From positions 1 to 64,000 of the forward strand of contig NZ_JWLW01000056.1 of assembly GCF_000808575.1 (NCBI RefSeq): a stretch of 64,000 nucleotides of DNA, read 5' to 3'. This DNA is from Alteromonas marina (lineage in GTDB: Bacteria; Pseudomonadota; Gammaproteobacteria; Enterobacterales; Alteromonadaceae). Of the stretch, positions 19,929 through 27,883 are shown piece by piece (the first letter of the stretch is position 1; every line of letters starts with the position of its first letter). The position numbers were made by a program, and so were the translations under genes. The notes under the pieces were generated by a model, which was not told where the DNA came from, did not search any database, and saw only the letters and a list, made by a program, of their open reading frames with translations.

Positions 19929-20124
19929 CTCAATTAATAACTTCCGTGGATTGTCAATTTAAATTGCGAATGCCAAAGTTAGGGAAACCTACAGTGCCCT
20001 ACCGAATAAGCATCGATTATTTGGTATTCACAACGCAATTTACCGCCGATTGGTCACAATCTGGTCACAGAAGGCTTTTTGAATGTCAGTGACTTAAAAA
20101 AGCAAAAGACAAGAAAGTTGGGAA

Positions 20125-20172
20125 TGGTCCACCCGAGAGGATTCGAACCTATGACTTTTACCTCCGGAGTGC
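20125..20172 (-). pseudogene. degenerate 3' half of a tRNA-Arg, possible attachment-site scar
   Basis: Read on the minus strand this ends in CCA and has a TpsiC arm (GGTTCGAATCC) preceded by an anticodon-region CTCCGGAGG. Aligned to the 3' 48 bases of the intact tRNA-Arg(CCG) gene at 33,512 it matches at 38 of 48 positions by hand count. The 5' half is missing and the arm stems carry mismatches, so it cannot be a working tRNA. Partial tRNA 3' ends are the usual footprint of integrase-mediated insertion. Confidence 0.65.
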
Positions 20173-20242
20173 AAAAGCCAGCACTCCTTTAAAGCAACCA
20201 AATTCTTCATCGAACACCTCGCGCTGTTGTTTTGCCACCCGC
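20168..20242 (-). repeat. decayed duplicate of an internal part of the HNH-like gene
   Basis: This stretch matches 20,755-20,835 inside the HNH-like gene, with a 9-base gap in this copy and scattered substitutions; the shared core reads AAATTCTTCATCGAA and later CACCTCGCGCTGT and TTTTGCCACCCGC. It is fused directly to the tRNA-Arg remnant, so it is the trace of an earlier copy of the tRNA-HNH junction. Confidence 0.7.
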
Positions 20243-20331
20243 TTTTTTTAATACGGTAATCATTGGCGCTAATTCAGTTTATAATAGCGGTTAAACCGTT
20301 TTTGAATTACATCGACCAACGTGAGTAAAAC

Positions 20332-20579
20332 ATGGCCCATAAAGTACGTTATAAGTTTAAAGGTGTGGCAAAAGAGATAAATTTTTCTTACAGCCGCCAT
20401 CAAAATATGCATGAAGCCGTGGCCGATGCTGAGGGAATAGACCTTTCCCAGTTCCTTCAAACTGAACAACAACTTGCCGCTATCAGCAAAGACAAAAAAC
20501 CGTAAGAAACTTCAGAGATACCGAATTTGCAAAGATGGGGTTTTCTGATTTGTACTTCTTAAAGAACGGTCAAGAATAA
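20332..20579 (+). pseudogene. small DUF2960-like gene with a one-base frameshift
   Basis: The ATG at 20,332 opens a 57-codon frame ending at 20,505 with KDKKP and stop. If one base is added to the A6 run at 20,494-20,499, the frame continues as TVRNFRDTEFAKMGFSDLYFLKNGQE to a TAA at 20,577-20,579, giving 82 residues. The HQNMHEAVADAEGIDL and RDTEFAKMGF parts fit what I recall of DUF2960, short proteins of about 80 residues in Vibrio, Shewanella and Alteromonas of unknown function. The stop abuts the second tRNA remnant. It may be a real mutation, a homopolymer sequencing error or slippage. Confidence 0.6.
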
Positions 20580-20618
20580 TGGTGGCCTCGATAGGGTTCG
20601 AACCTCGGACACCGGATC
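20580..20618 (-). pseudogene. second degenerate tRNA 3' end
   Basis: On the minus strand this ends in CCACCA and contains GAGGTTCGAACCC, a TpsiC loop with an imperfect stem. No D arm or anticodon arm can be formed with the neighbouring bases. Like the fragment at 20,125 it is followed on the right by a GCAAAGCCA-like block and then by HNH-gene sequence, so the two are diverged copies of one junction. The parent tRNA cannot be named. Confidence 0.5.
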
Positions 20619-20639
20619 GCAAAGCCAACAATTAAATTA

Positions 20640-21269
20640 TCAGGGTCTACCCTCAACCAACTCATGAAAAGCCTCAATCGCACTATCAAAGCTTTCGTCG
20701 TTGTCGAAATAAAGCTGGCTTAGCCGGCTTTTCTTGATTTTGTAGGTGGCGCTGGCAAAGGCTAGCGCTTCTCTAAAGCTGCTAAATTCTTCATCGAATA
20801 CCTTAAACACCTCGCGCTGTGGTTTTGCCACCCGCGTTATGCTGCCGTTTATTTCAAAATCGAACCCAGCAAATTGAAGGCGTGACAGGGTTTCTTTACC
20901 CAGTCGCATGCCGCCTTTTAGGCTTATTTGAAATGCGGCGTCCATCTCTTCAATTTCTTCCATGCTCCAGTGGTTATATACCCTAATGGCCTTCTTATAC
21001 TTTGCTGCCAAACGCTTTTTTAAGGTGTTTATTCTGGGTTCTAGGGTGCCGTTGTTTTCATCTTTTAGCAGGTCGAAGCATTCGTTACATGAAGGTACGG
21101 AAATAAAGTCCGCCTGCAGGTGCCCGCTTTGCCAGTCGTGAATGAATTTTATGGGCGGGATAAAGTCTTGGCGTGCAGTTTCGCAGCCGCAATAAAAGCA
21201 GCGGCCAAAGTCAGCCGATTTTACAGCTCTTAGTGGCTGGTAGAATTTTTGGTAATTCTTTACTGACAT
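20640..21269 (-). CDS. HNH-like zinc-binding protein
   Basis: A 209-residue protein with CFYCGC (cysteines at 24, 27 and 29) and CNEC (61 and 64), a pair of zinc knuckles of the kind found in HNH endonucleases, with a histidine-containing segment HDWQSGH between them. The remaining 140 residues are helical and basic with no motif I know. The classical catalytic HNH triad is not obvious, so nuclease activity is uncertain. Its 3' end lies beside a tRNA remnant, and part of it is duplicated at 20,168-20,242, so it may belong to the mobile unit that scarred this locus. Confidence 0.65.
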   Translation of the reverse strand: MSVKNYQKFYQPLRAVKSADFGRCFYCGCETARQDFIPPIKFIHDWQSGHLQADFISVPSCNECFDLLKDENNGTLEPRINTLKKRLAAKYKKAIRVYNHWSMEEIEEMDAAFQISLKGGMRLGKETLSRLQFAGFDFEINGSITRVAKPQREVFKVFDEEFSSFREALAFASATYKIKKSRLSQLYFDNDESFDSAIEAFHELVEGRP

Positions 21270-21463
21270 GCTGCTATTTGCTTGGAAGTTGTTGCTAAAA
21301 AATAGGCCTATTTGTGGTGGCTACGTTAACACAGCAGGGCTTTTGTAAAAGTTAATTGTGCCGCTAGTTACTTTTACTCGCATGCATTTTAGGCGCGCTT
21401 AATCGCTGCAACATAATAAGCAGGCCGCACTAGCGGCGTATCTCTTTTATAACATATAGCGGC

Positions 21464-21781
21464 TTACAGCGTGCTTTGTACTATGTGGCCCTCATCAAAT
21501 ACTGGCGTAATGGCATAGCGTATGGCGTTTCGGCCATTAAGTGCCTTTAGCGCTTGCAACATCGCTTGCGCGTATTCACTGTTATGGATTACCTCCACTT
21601 TCAGCATGTGCCGCCCCCCGGCAACTTGCTCGGCCTTGTTCAGGTGGGCGCTCTCGCGGCTAAAGCCAAAACACGTAGATACAGTAAAACCGCTCACACC
21701 ATCTAACTGAATAAGGCAATCTACCACATCAGCCTCCATTTCTTTGTCGATAAACAACGTTAGTAGCTGGGACTTATCCAT
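21464..21781 (-). CDS. DUF3240 family protein of the RND efflux operon
   Basis: A 105-residue soluble protein with a ferredoxin-like, GlnB-like composition. DUF3240 proteins are commonly encoded with heavy-metal RND pumps; their role is unknown. The ATG at 21,781 lies inside the end of the pump gene: in the string ATGGATAA the last three bases are the pump stop, so translation is coupled. An upstream ATG adding 10 residues is possible but lies fully within the pump gene. It is the last gene of the operon. Confidence 0.75.
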   Translation of the reverse strand: MDKSQLLTLFIDKEMEADVVDCLIQLDGVSGFTVSTCFGFSRESAHLNKAEQVAGGRHMLKVEVIHNSEYAQAMLQALKALNGRNAIRYAITPVFDEGHIVQSTL

Positions 21782-24700
21782 TTTGACGGCGCTCCAAGTA
21801 GTGATAGCCAATAGGTAAAAGATATAGTGTGATAAGCGTGGATGAAATTAACCCGCCAATTACGACTATCGCCAGCGGCTTTTGAATTTCAGCGCCAGGC
21901 CCTGATGCAAACGCCAAAGGTAATAAGCCAAACATTGCCGTGGTTGCGGTCATTAAAATAGGGCGTAAACGCGATACCGCCCCACTTGCTACGCGCTCAG
22001 ATAGCGATAACGACTGCCTTTTCAATGATTCGTAATGCGACACCATTACCACACCGTTTAGCACTGCCACACCGAGTAGCGCTATAAAGCCCACTGAAGC
22101 CGGAACCGAAATGTATTCGCCGGTAATAAACAGTGCGTAAACGCCGCCCATTACTGCAAAAGGCACGTTAGCCATAATCAGTGCAGCAAGTTTCAGCGAA
22201 CCAAAAATAGTAAACAATATCAGTACAATAACAGCGATTACCAAAGGTATTACCGTAAGCAGGTTATTCGTAGCGCGTATTTGGTTTTCAAATTCGCCGC
22301 CGTACTCTATGGCATAGCCCGAAGGTAAAGACACGCTAGAACGAACAGCCTTTTGCGTTGCCTCAACAAACCCCACTAAATCTCGGTCTTCAACATTTGT
22401 GGTTACAACAGCAAAGCGCATAGCCTTTTCTCGTTCAATAACTGCTGGGCCCTGTGTGCGGGTAATGTTTGCAATATCAGAGAGCATTAGCTCTTGGCCC
22501 GAGGGCATAAGTACCATCATGCTGTTAAGTACATCTGGTGATAGAATAGCGGCCTGCCCCTGCTCTAACTCGCCAAAGTAGATTGGTGTGCGCACTCTGC
22601 CTTTTATTACTTCTCCCACCTGAATGCCGGTAACCTGCATTTTTAGATAGCGTGAAAGTGCCGCGTTAGTCATTCCAAACGCCATGGCCACACCTGGTTT
22701 GGGAATAATGCTAAGAAAGTCACCGCCTTCAATGAGCGTGGCATTCGTGTCTACTGCGCCCTCTTGCTTTCGTACAACGTTAGCCACGTTATTTGCAATA
22801 TCCGACAGTGTTTGCATGTCAGCGCCAAAAATTTTGATGGCCACCATACCCGTTGTGCCGGTAAGCATTTCAGACACGCGCATTTGTATAGGCTGCGTAA
22901 AGCCAACGTTTATACCCGGGTATGCCTGAAGCGATTCTCGTATGGCCGCTTCCAGCGCTTGCTTATTGCTAAAGCGCCAGGTATCTGAGGGTGCAAGCTG
23001 CATAAAAACGTCGGTTTCATTTAAGCTCATGGGATCGAGCCCCAATTCGTCTGATCCAGTTCGCGCAACAACTTGCTCTATCTCTGGAAACGACGCTAAC
23101 AGCATGCGCTCTATTTGTTTGTCTATTTCAAGTGACGATGACAGTGATATGGTTGGCGACTTTTCAAATTGCACAATAATATCGCCTTCATCCATGACCG
23201 GCATGAAGGTTTTGCCCGCTATCGAGAACAAAAGACCGCTTAAAACCAGTAAACTAAGTGCCACTACGCCTGTTAATTTAGCGTGATTGAGGACGAACGT
23301 TAAAGAGCGTCGATAGGCTAACTGAAGAGATTGCAAATACCCCGGCACCCCCCCGTCTTTGGACGAAAGTAAAAACGAAGCAACCACGGGAATAAGGGTA
23401 AATGCAGTGACCAGTGAGGCGATCATGGCGTAAACAATGGTGGTAGCTACCGGTGAAAACAATTTACCTTCTAGCCCGGTTAACGTTAGAAGGGGCATGA
23501 ATACCACAATAACAATAACGGTGCCTGCAATTACTGGTACCGCCACCTCGCGGGTGGCTCGGTACACCAAATGGAGGCGAGGTAACGGTTTATTCGCGCC
23601 AAGCTGCGATAGGGTATTTTCAACCACAACCACCGACGCATCTACCAGCATACCAATTGCAATGACCAACCCGCCTAGGCTCATCAAGTTCGCTGTGATG
23701 CCCGTCATACTCATAGCAAGAAACGTAAGCAGCACAACAATAGGAATAACCAGCGCAACCACGAAAGACGCGCGCACATTGCCAAGAAACACAGCCAATA
23801 CAACAATAACGATAAGTACAGCTTGTGTTAGCGCATTGGTTAGGGTGCCAACAGCGGTGTCGATTAACGTTTTACGGTTGTAAAAAACGTTAAGCTCGGT
23901 CCCCTCTGGCAGCGTAGCTTTGAGCGCATTTAGCTTTTCCATCACCCCTTCAACAACGCTAGCTGTATTACTGTCTTTTAGCGCTACGATTAACGCTTGA
24001 GTAGTCTCTTCTCCGTTTCGGGTTACCCCGCCATAGCGCGTAAGGCTGCCAAGGGAGAGCGTACCGAGATCAGACAGTCTTACCGGCTGCCCGCCTACAT
24101 TGCCCACTACTAACTCCGCGAGCTCTTCAAGGCTGGTGGCGCGGCTTTGCGTTCTGATCACAAGTGAGTCGGCGCCTGCTCGCACTCGCCCAACGCTTCC
24201 ATTCATATTGGCTTCGGCCAGTGCTGCTTCGAGTTGATTTAAACTAAACCCATAGGCAACTAAGCGCGATAAATCGGGCGCAAACTGAAATGTTCGAGTA
24301 AATCCGCCTAATACGTTCACATCGGCAACGCCGGCTACGGTACGAAGCACAGGGCGTATTTGCCAATCGAGAATATGCTTGCGCTCTTGCAGTGAAAGGC
24401 TTGGGTTTTCAATGGTGAACATAAACATTTCAGACAAAGGGGTACTCATAGGCGCAAGCCCGCCTTCGGCAATGGCTGGCAGTAAATTGGCCACACTTGC
24501 TAAGCGTGCGCTTACTTGCTGCCTGGCCCAATATATGTCTGTACCTTGTTCGAAATCTAGCGTTATGGATGTAATGGCGTATTTGGTGGTTGAACGCAAA
24601 ATGGTTTGATGTGGAATTCCTAGCAGTTCAGTTTCTATGGGCTGGGTTATTTGCGCTTCTACTTCTTCTGCGGTCATGCCATTTGCTTTCATGATGACCT

Positions 24701-24842
24701 TAACTTGTGTTGGCGATATATCAGGAAATGCATCGACAGGCAGGTTCAACCACGCGTTAATTCCAAAAACAGTCAGCCCAATGAAAGCACTAAGTACAAA
24801 CAACCTCTGTACAAGTGAAAATTGTATAATACGGGCTATCAC
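21774..24842 (-). CDS. RND efflux pump, CzcA/CusA family inner-membrane transporter
   Basis: A 1,022-residue RND permease. The N-terminus (LPVDAFPDISPTQVKV) is typical of heavy-metal-efflux RND proteins, followed by a periplasmic loop, the membrane block with GMLVDASVVVVEN, a second porter block with ELGLDPMSLNETDVF, and a second membrane block near the C-terminus (FIALLGVAVLNGVVMVSHYE). It would work with the adaptor and outer-membrane channel encoded just upstream to export ions or drugs by proton antiport. The substrate cannot be read from the sequence. It overlaps the adaptor gene by four bases. Confidence 0.9.
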   Translation of the reverse strand: MIARIIQFSLVQRLFVLSAFIGLTVFGINAWLNLPVDAFPDISPTQVKVIMKANGMTAEEVEAQITQPIETELLGIPHQTILRSTTKYAITSITLDFEQGTDIYWARQQVSARLASVANLLPAIAEGGLAPMSTPLSEMFMFTIENPSLSLQERKHILDWQIRPVLRTVAGVADVNVLGGFTRTFQFAPDLSRLVAYGFSLNQLEAALAEANMNGSVGRVRAGADSLVIRTQSRATSLEELAELVVGNVGGQPVRLSDLGTLSLGSLTRYGGVTRNGEETTQALIVALKDSNTASVVEGVMEKLNALKATLPEGTELNVFYNRKTLIDTAVGTLTNALTQAVLIVIVVLAVFLGNVRASFVVALVIPIVVLLTFLAMSMTGITANLMSLGGLVIAIGMLVDASVVVVENTLSQLGANKPLPRLHLVYRATREVAVPVIAGTVIVIVVFMPLLTLTGLEGKLFSPVATTIVYAMIASLVTAFTLIPVVASFLLSSKDGGVPGYLQSLQLAYRRSLTFVLNHAKLTGVVALSLLVLSGLLFSIAGKTFMPVMDEGDIIVQFEKSPTISLSSSLEIDKQIERMLLASFPEIEQVVARTGSDELGLDPMSLNETDVFMQLAPSDTWRFSNKQALEAAIRESLQAYPGINVGFTQPIQMRVSEMLTGTTGMVAIKIFGADMQTLSDIANNVANVVRKQEGAVDTNATLIEGGDFLSIIPKPGVAMAFGMTNAALSRYLKMQVTGIQVGEVIKGRVRTPIYFGELEQGQAAILSPDVLNSMMVLMPSGQELMLSDIANITRTQGPAVIEREKAMRFAVVTTNVEDRDLVGFVEATQKAVRSSVSLPSGYAIEYGGEFENQIRATNNLLTVIPLVIAVIVLILFTIFGSLKLAALIMANVPFAVMGGVYALFITGEYISVPASVGFIALLGVAVLNGVVMVSHYESLKRQSLSLSERVASGAVSRLRPILMTATTAMFGLLPLAFASGPGAEIQKPLAIVVIGGLISSTLITLYLLPIGYHYLERRQNG

Positions 24843-25858
24843 TCCATCTCTCCTAGTCCAATAAGCACACCTTGCACTGCGCTTACCGATGAGGAAAGCA
24901 CCGGCTGGTTATTAAGCTGTGGCGTTGCTTTGATTAAGAGCGCGTCTGCACCACTTTGCCCAACTACCTCTACGGAGACAACGTTAAGCACGTTACCAGA
25001 GCGCACGAATACCGACGATTGGCCGTTCAGGTAAAACACGCTTTGTGCAGGAATTTTCAAAGCTTTAAGCTGAAAGTGACCGCTGACTTGCGCGCGCTGG
25101 CCTAATTTAAGGTTGCAGCTTTTAGGCAGTGGCTCAGACCACACTGAAGCTAGATACTCGTTAACTATTGCGTCTGTACGCGCAACTTGAACCTGGCAGT
25201 TCGCGGTTTCTATTGATGATATTAGGCTTGCTTCATCGGCGCTTACCATGGTCTTAATTCTGAGTGAATTATTGCTAATTATGCTGCCTAGCCGCGTTGC
25301 CTCTGCGTCTTTCTCGCCATTTGCGTATAAAAATAACCCCGCCTCTGGGGCTAACAAATATCCAATATCATCATCTTCGTCTGACTCAAACATTTCAGCA
25401 AAATGGTCTAAGTGCCCCCAGGCAAGTTTTGCGTCGTAATAAGCTTGTGTGATAGAAAACCAGCTAGACTGTGATATGGCGTTCGCTTCAAATAAGGGCT
25501 TGTTCGCATTAAACCTTTTTTGGCTGATTTTAAGCAAAGCAGTTTTTGCTTTTAAATTTTCAGTAAAATGATGTACTTCACTGCCTTTTAGCATAGCTAA
25601 CCTCTGCCCTTTGCTTACGGCTGTGCCATCGGCTACAAGGTACTGCACCTGTTGCGGCGTCATAGGCGCCATAAGATGCAGTTGCGATCCAGGAAAAGGC
25701 GCTACAATGCCCGTCGATACCGCCTTTTGCACGCTTTGTGACGGCGCTGCGTTGACGTAGGTTAAATTCAACTTTCCAAGGCTATCGATTGGGACTTCGG
25801 TCTGCGCAATAGCTGGCAGCAGAAACAAACTTGTGAAAACAAAGGTGAATAATTTCAA
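24839..25858 (-). CDS. RND efflux periplasmic adaptor (HlyD/CusB type)
   Basis: A 339-residue protein with an N-terminal signal peptide (LFTFVFTSLFLLPAIAQ). A lipoyl-like GIVAPFPGSQLHLMAP and the matching AVSKGQRLAML half, a short helical hairpin around residues 105-150 and beta-rich C-terminal blocks make the membrane-fusion pattern. It bridges the RND pump and the outer-membrane channel. Both ends overlap neighbouring genes by four bases, a tight operon. No metal-binding N-terminal methionine cluster is seen, so copper is not indicated. Confidence 0.85.
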   Translation of the reverse strand: MKLFTFVFTSLFLLPAIAQTEVPIDSLGKLNLTYVNAAPSQSVQKAVSTGIVAPFPGSQLHLMAPMTPQQVQYLVADGTAVSKGQRLAMLKGSEVHHFTENLKAKTALLKISQKRFNANKPLFEANAISQSSWFSITQAYYDAKLAWGHLDHFAEMFESDEDDDIGYLLAPEAGLFLYANGEKDAEATRLGSIISNNSLRIKTMVSADEASLISSIETANCQVQVARTDAIVNEYLASVWSEPLPKSCNLKLGQRAQVSGHFQLKALKIPAQSVFYLNGQSSVFVRSGNVLNVVSVEVVGQSGADALLIKATPQLNNQPVLSSSVSAVQGVLIGLGEME

Positions 25859-27051
25859 AGCGTAACTCCTGCGATTTGATTAACTTTTGATATCGCTTCA
25901 GCGCGACGTAGACGATTAAGTGACAGCGTTAGCTTAAGCTCCTGCTGGGCGATAAGTTGCTCTAGCCAAAATGTTTTGGGCAACACGCTACCCTGCTGTT
26001 GGTACAGCTCGGTGATCTCTGTACCCAATTCAACCTGCTCCTCTAAATTGTTAGTAGCTTCAGTAAGGTAGTTAACCTGTTGCAAGGCGTCATTGAGCTG
26101 GGTTTGTAGGCGTGTGTACGTTTCTGCCAATGCTTCGGTAAGTTCGTCCCGTGTTGCTTTCCATGACGCATAATTGTTTGCAGAGTTGCCTTCGCCCATT
26201 GGCAGCGGAATATTGATACTGACACCAAGCAGATTCTCATTGCCCGCTGGCCCCCTAAGTTGCCTTGCTATAACGCCTAGCACCCAAGGAGAAAGTGATT
26301 GGTCAGACTGCGCCAGGTTCATATCAATCTGAGATTGACTCAGGCTAAGTAGCCTTAATTCAGGGTGTGTTTGCAGCTTGTTTTCGAGATCACCGGCTAA
26401 AACTTCGGTAACGTGCTCTGGTAATACATCAGTACCCGTGACTTGTTTGTATTGTTTCTGCGCCTTCTCTAACGCCATTTGCGCTTTTTTCAACGCCAAT
26501 TGGTGTGAAAGTTTTTCCTGCTGCCACCTTAATGAGGCGATGCGGTCGAGCTCGCCAGTTTTTGCTAAGCCTGCTATTACACCGTCTAACGACGCAATCC
26601 ACTCTTGCTTTTTTAACAGCCCATCTACTTCAGCTTTTGCAAAGAGACGCTGCCACAGTGCCTCTCTTATTAAACCGCTTGTCATGAGTCTGAACCGCGT
26701 TTCCTGAAGATTATCCAGGGCTTTGGTTATAGACAACTGCTGAGCGTCTAGCTCTCTGCCTGCAGGTGACCGAAAGGGAAAAAATACCCCTACCTCATAC
26801 TCATCTGTACCACCTTGTGTATCGCTTGGCAGTGCAATAAGCTGCAAAGAGGCTGGCCCCTGTAACCAACGATTGATGCTTTGTACGTTATGCTGCAGTT
26901 TTTCAGGGTTAACGTTATAGATTTGCTTTAAGCGCTGTGTAGTATTATTGGTGATAGCACTTAACGTTTCAGCCGCCACGCTGCTGATTGTAAATAAGCT
27001 CGATACGAGAAAACTTAAAAGGATGAACAGATAACGGGTATTCATACGCAA
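25855..27051 (-). CDS. outer-membrane efflux protein (TolC/CusC family)
   Basis: A 398-residue protein with a signal peptide (residues 1-27, ending VSSVAAE) and long amphipathic helices, including the paired coiled-coil segments around 100-210 and 300-380 that form the TolC barrel. It is shorter than TolC (about 470) but within the CzcC range. It is the first gene of the efflux operon, 98 bases from the divergent LuxR-type regulator. Confidence 0.85.
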   Translation of the reverse strand: MRMNTRYLFILLSFLVSSLFTISSVAAETLSAITNNTTQRLKQIYNVNPEKLQHNVQSINRWLQGPASLQLIALPSDTQGGTDEYEVGVFFPFRSPAGRELDAQQLSITKALDNLQETRFRLMTSGLIREALWQRLFAKAEVDGLLKKQEWIASLDGVIAGLAKTGELDRIASLRWQQEKLSHQLALKKAQMALEKAQKQYKQVTGTDVLPEHVTEVLAGDLENKLQTHPELRLLSLSQSQIDMNLAQSDQSLSPWVLGVIARQLRGPAGNENLLGVSINIPLPMGEGNSANNYASWKATRDELTEALAETYTRLQTQLNDALQQVNYLTEATNNLEEQVELGTEITELYQQQGSVLPKTFWLEQLIAQQELKLTLSLNRLRRAEAISKVNQIAGVTL

Positions 27052-27088
27052 ACGCCAGAGAAACTAATATCTATAGTATTCTCCTTTA

Positions 27089-27116
27089 TGTGTCTTATCG
27101 TCATTAGACATATGTC
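27089..27116. promoter_or_regulatory. inverted repeat between the efflux operon and its regulator
   Basis: ATGTGTCT and AGACATAT (7 of 8 complementary positions) flank TATCGTCATT, and a perfect palindrome GACATATGTC overlaps the right arm at 27,107-27,116. It sits midway between two divergent genes, where an operator for the regulator would be expected. This is a positional inference. Confidence 0.4.
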
Positions 27117-27149
27117 CCATGAAGCCTTAACTAGCTGTTTTTAAAGAAA

Positions 27150-27659
27150 ATGAAAGATAAAGTAATTACTAGCCTTTTACTGCTCATCATGTTTTTAAAC
27201 TTCAGAGATGTCATGGTCGATTTGTCATTGAATGTGCCTACTTCACACATTATTGAGGAATCTATGATTGTGTTACTTGCGGGTTTGATGGCTGTTTATC
27301 TCATCTTTGATATGCGTAGACGTACCCGAAAAACGAAACTGTTACTCGCTGAGCTTAATACCGCCAATGCACGATTGAGCTCTATGAATAACAAGCTGCG
27401 AAATGTGAAAGCGCAATACTTGCACGAGGTCGAAAATCAGTTCAATGATTGGAGCTTAACCCCGAGCGAAAAAGAGGTAGCCTTATTCATGTTAAAAGGC
27501 TTAAGCACCCAAGAAATTGCAGCGGCAAGAAATACAAAAGAGAAAACCGTTAGGCAACAAGCATCGGCAGTTTACGCAAAGTCTCAACTTGACGGTCGCT
27601 ACGCGCTAGCCGCTTGGTTTTTTGAAGATATTCTTCAACAAGAAGATAAAGCGGCATAG
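27150..27659 (+). CDS. membrane-anchored LuxR-type transcriptional regulator
   Basis: A 169-residue protein with two predicted membrane helices (residues 7-20 and 37-55), a short arginine-rich turn, a coiled-coil stretch (about 65-105) and a LuxR-type helix-turn-helix (LTPSEKEVALFMLKGLSTQEIAAARNTKEKTVRQQ, given here only in part as LSTQEIAAARNTKEKTV) at 110-150. There is no receiver or autoinducer domain. Its place upstream of, and divergent from, the efflux operon suggests it controls that operon. Anchoring would make it a one-component sensor acting from the membrane, an inference. Confidence 0.75.
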   Translation: MKDKVITSLLLLIMFLNFRDVMVDLSLNVPTSHIIEESMIVLLAGLMAVYLIFDMRRRTRKTKLLLAELNTANARLSSMNNKLRNVKAQYLHEVENQFNDWSLTPSEKEVALFMLKGLSTQEIAAARNTKEKTVRQQASAVYAKSQLDGRYALAAWFFEDILQQEDKAA

Positions 27660-27828
27660 CTCTTCGAATAAAGTAGTTACAGCGCTTCCCACCGTCACCG
27701 AACAAATAACAAGTTTTTCTCTGCTGCCTTTCTTTGCTATCGATTGATTCGTAAAGAGTAACTTACGTTGCACCGACTGGCTAGACCAAGCCATTGATAT
27801 TTCAAGGTAAATCGCTCGCCGAATAAGA

Positions 27829-27864
27829 AAAAGCTTTAACCCGCTTTAAAGGGCTAAAGCTTTT
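27829..27864. terminator. bidirectional terminator hairpin
   Basis: AAAAGCTTTA-ACCC at 27,829-27,842 pairs with GGG(C)-TAAAGCTTTT at 27,851-27,864 around an 8-base loop. A-rich and T-rich flanks make it usable in both directions, between the convergent regulator gene and the sulfur cluster. Confidence 0.75.
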
Positions 27865-27883
27865 GGTCGAATTTAATGACGAG

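Larger units (their letters stand above)
19929..20331. other. intergenic scar zone at the right edge of the defence island
   Basis: About 400 bases without an intact gene. It holds a degenerate tRNA-Arg 3' half (20,125-20,172) and a duplicated fragment of the HNH-like gene (20,168-20,242). A 40-codon frame from an ATG at 19,970 to 20,092 ends in WSQSGHRRLFECQ; it may be chance or the tail of a lost gene. An 8-base tandem repeat TGGTCACA lies near 20,051-20,069. The mixture of fragments suggests repeated insertion and loss at this point. Confidence 0.5.

Noticed and set aside
20051..20069. Tandem TGGTCACA repeat as an attachment core
   Set aside because: Two 8-base units with no partner copy elsewhere in the window; may be chance.
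19970..20092. 40-residue frame ending WSQSGHRRLFECQ as an integrase tail
   Set aside because: The resemblance is too short to support, and no integrase core lies upstream.
23437..23883. 148-codon plus-strand frame inside the RND pump gene
   Set aside because: It is Thr-rich antisense translation of membrane helices, a common shadow.
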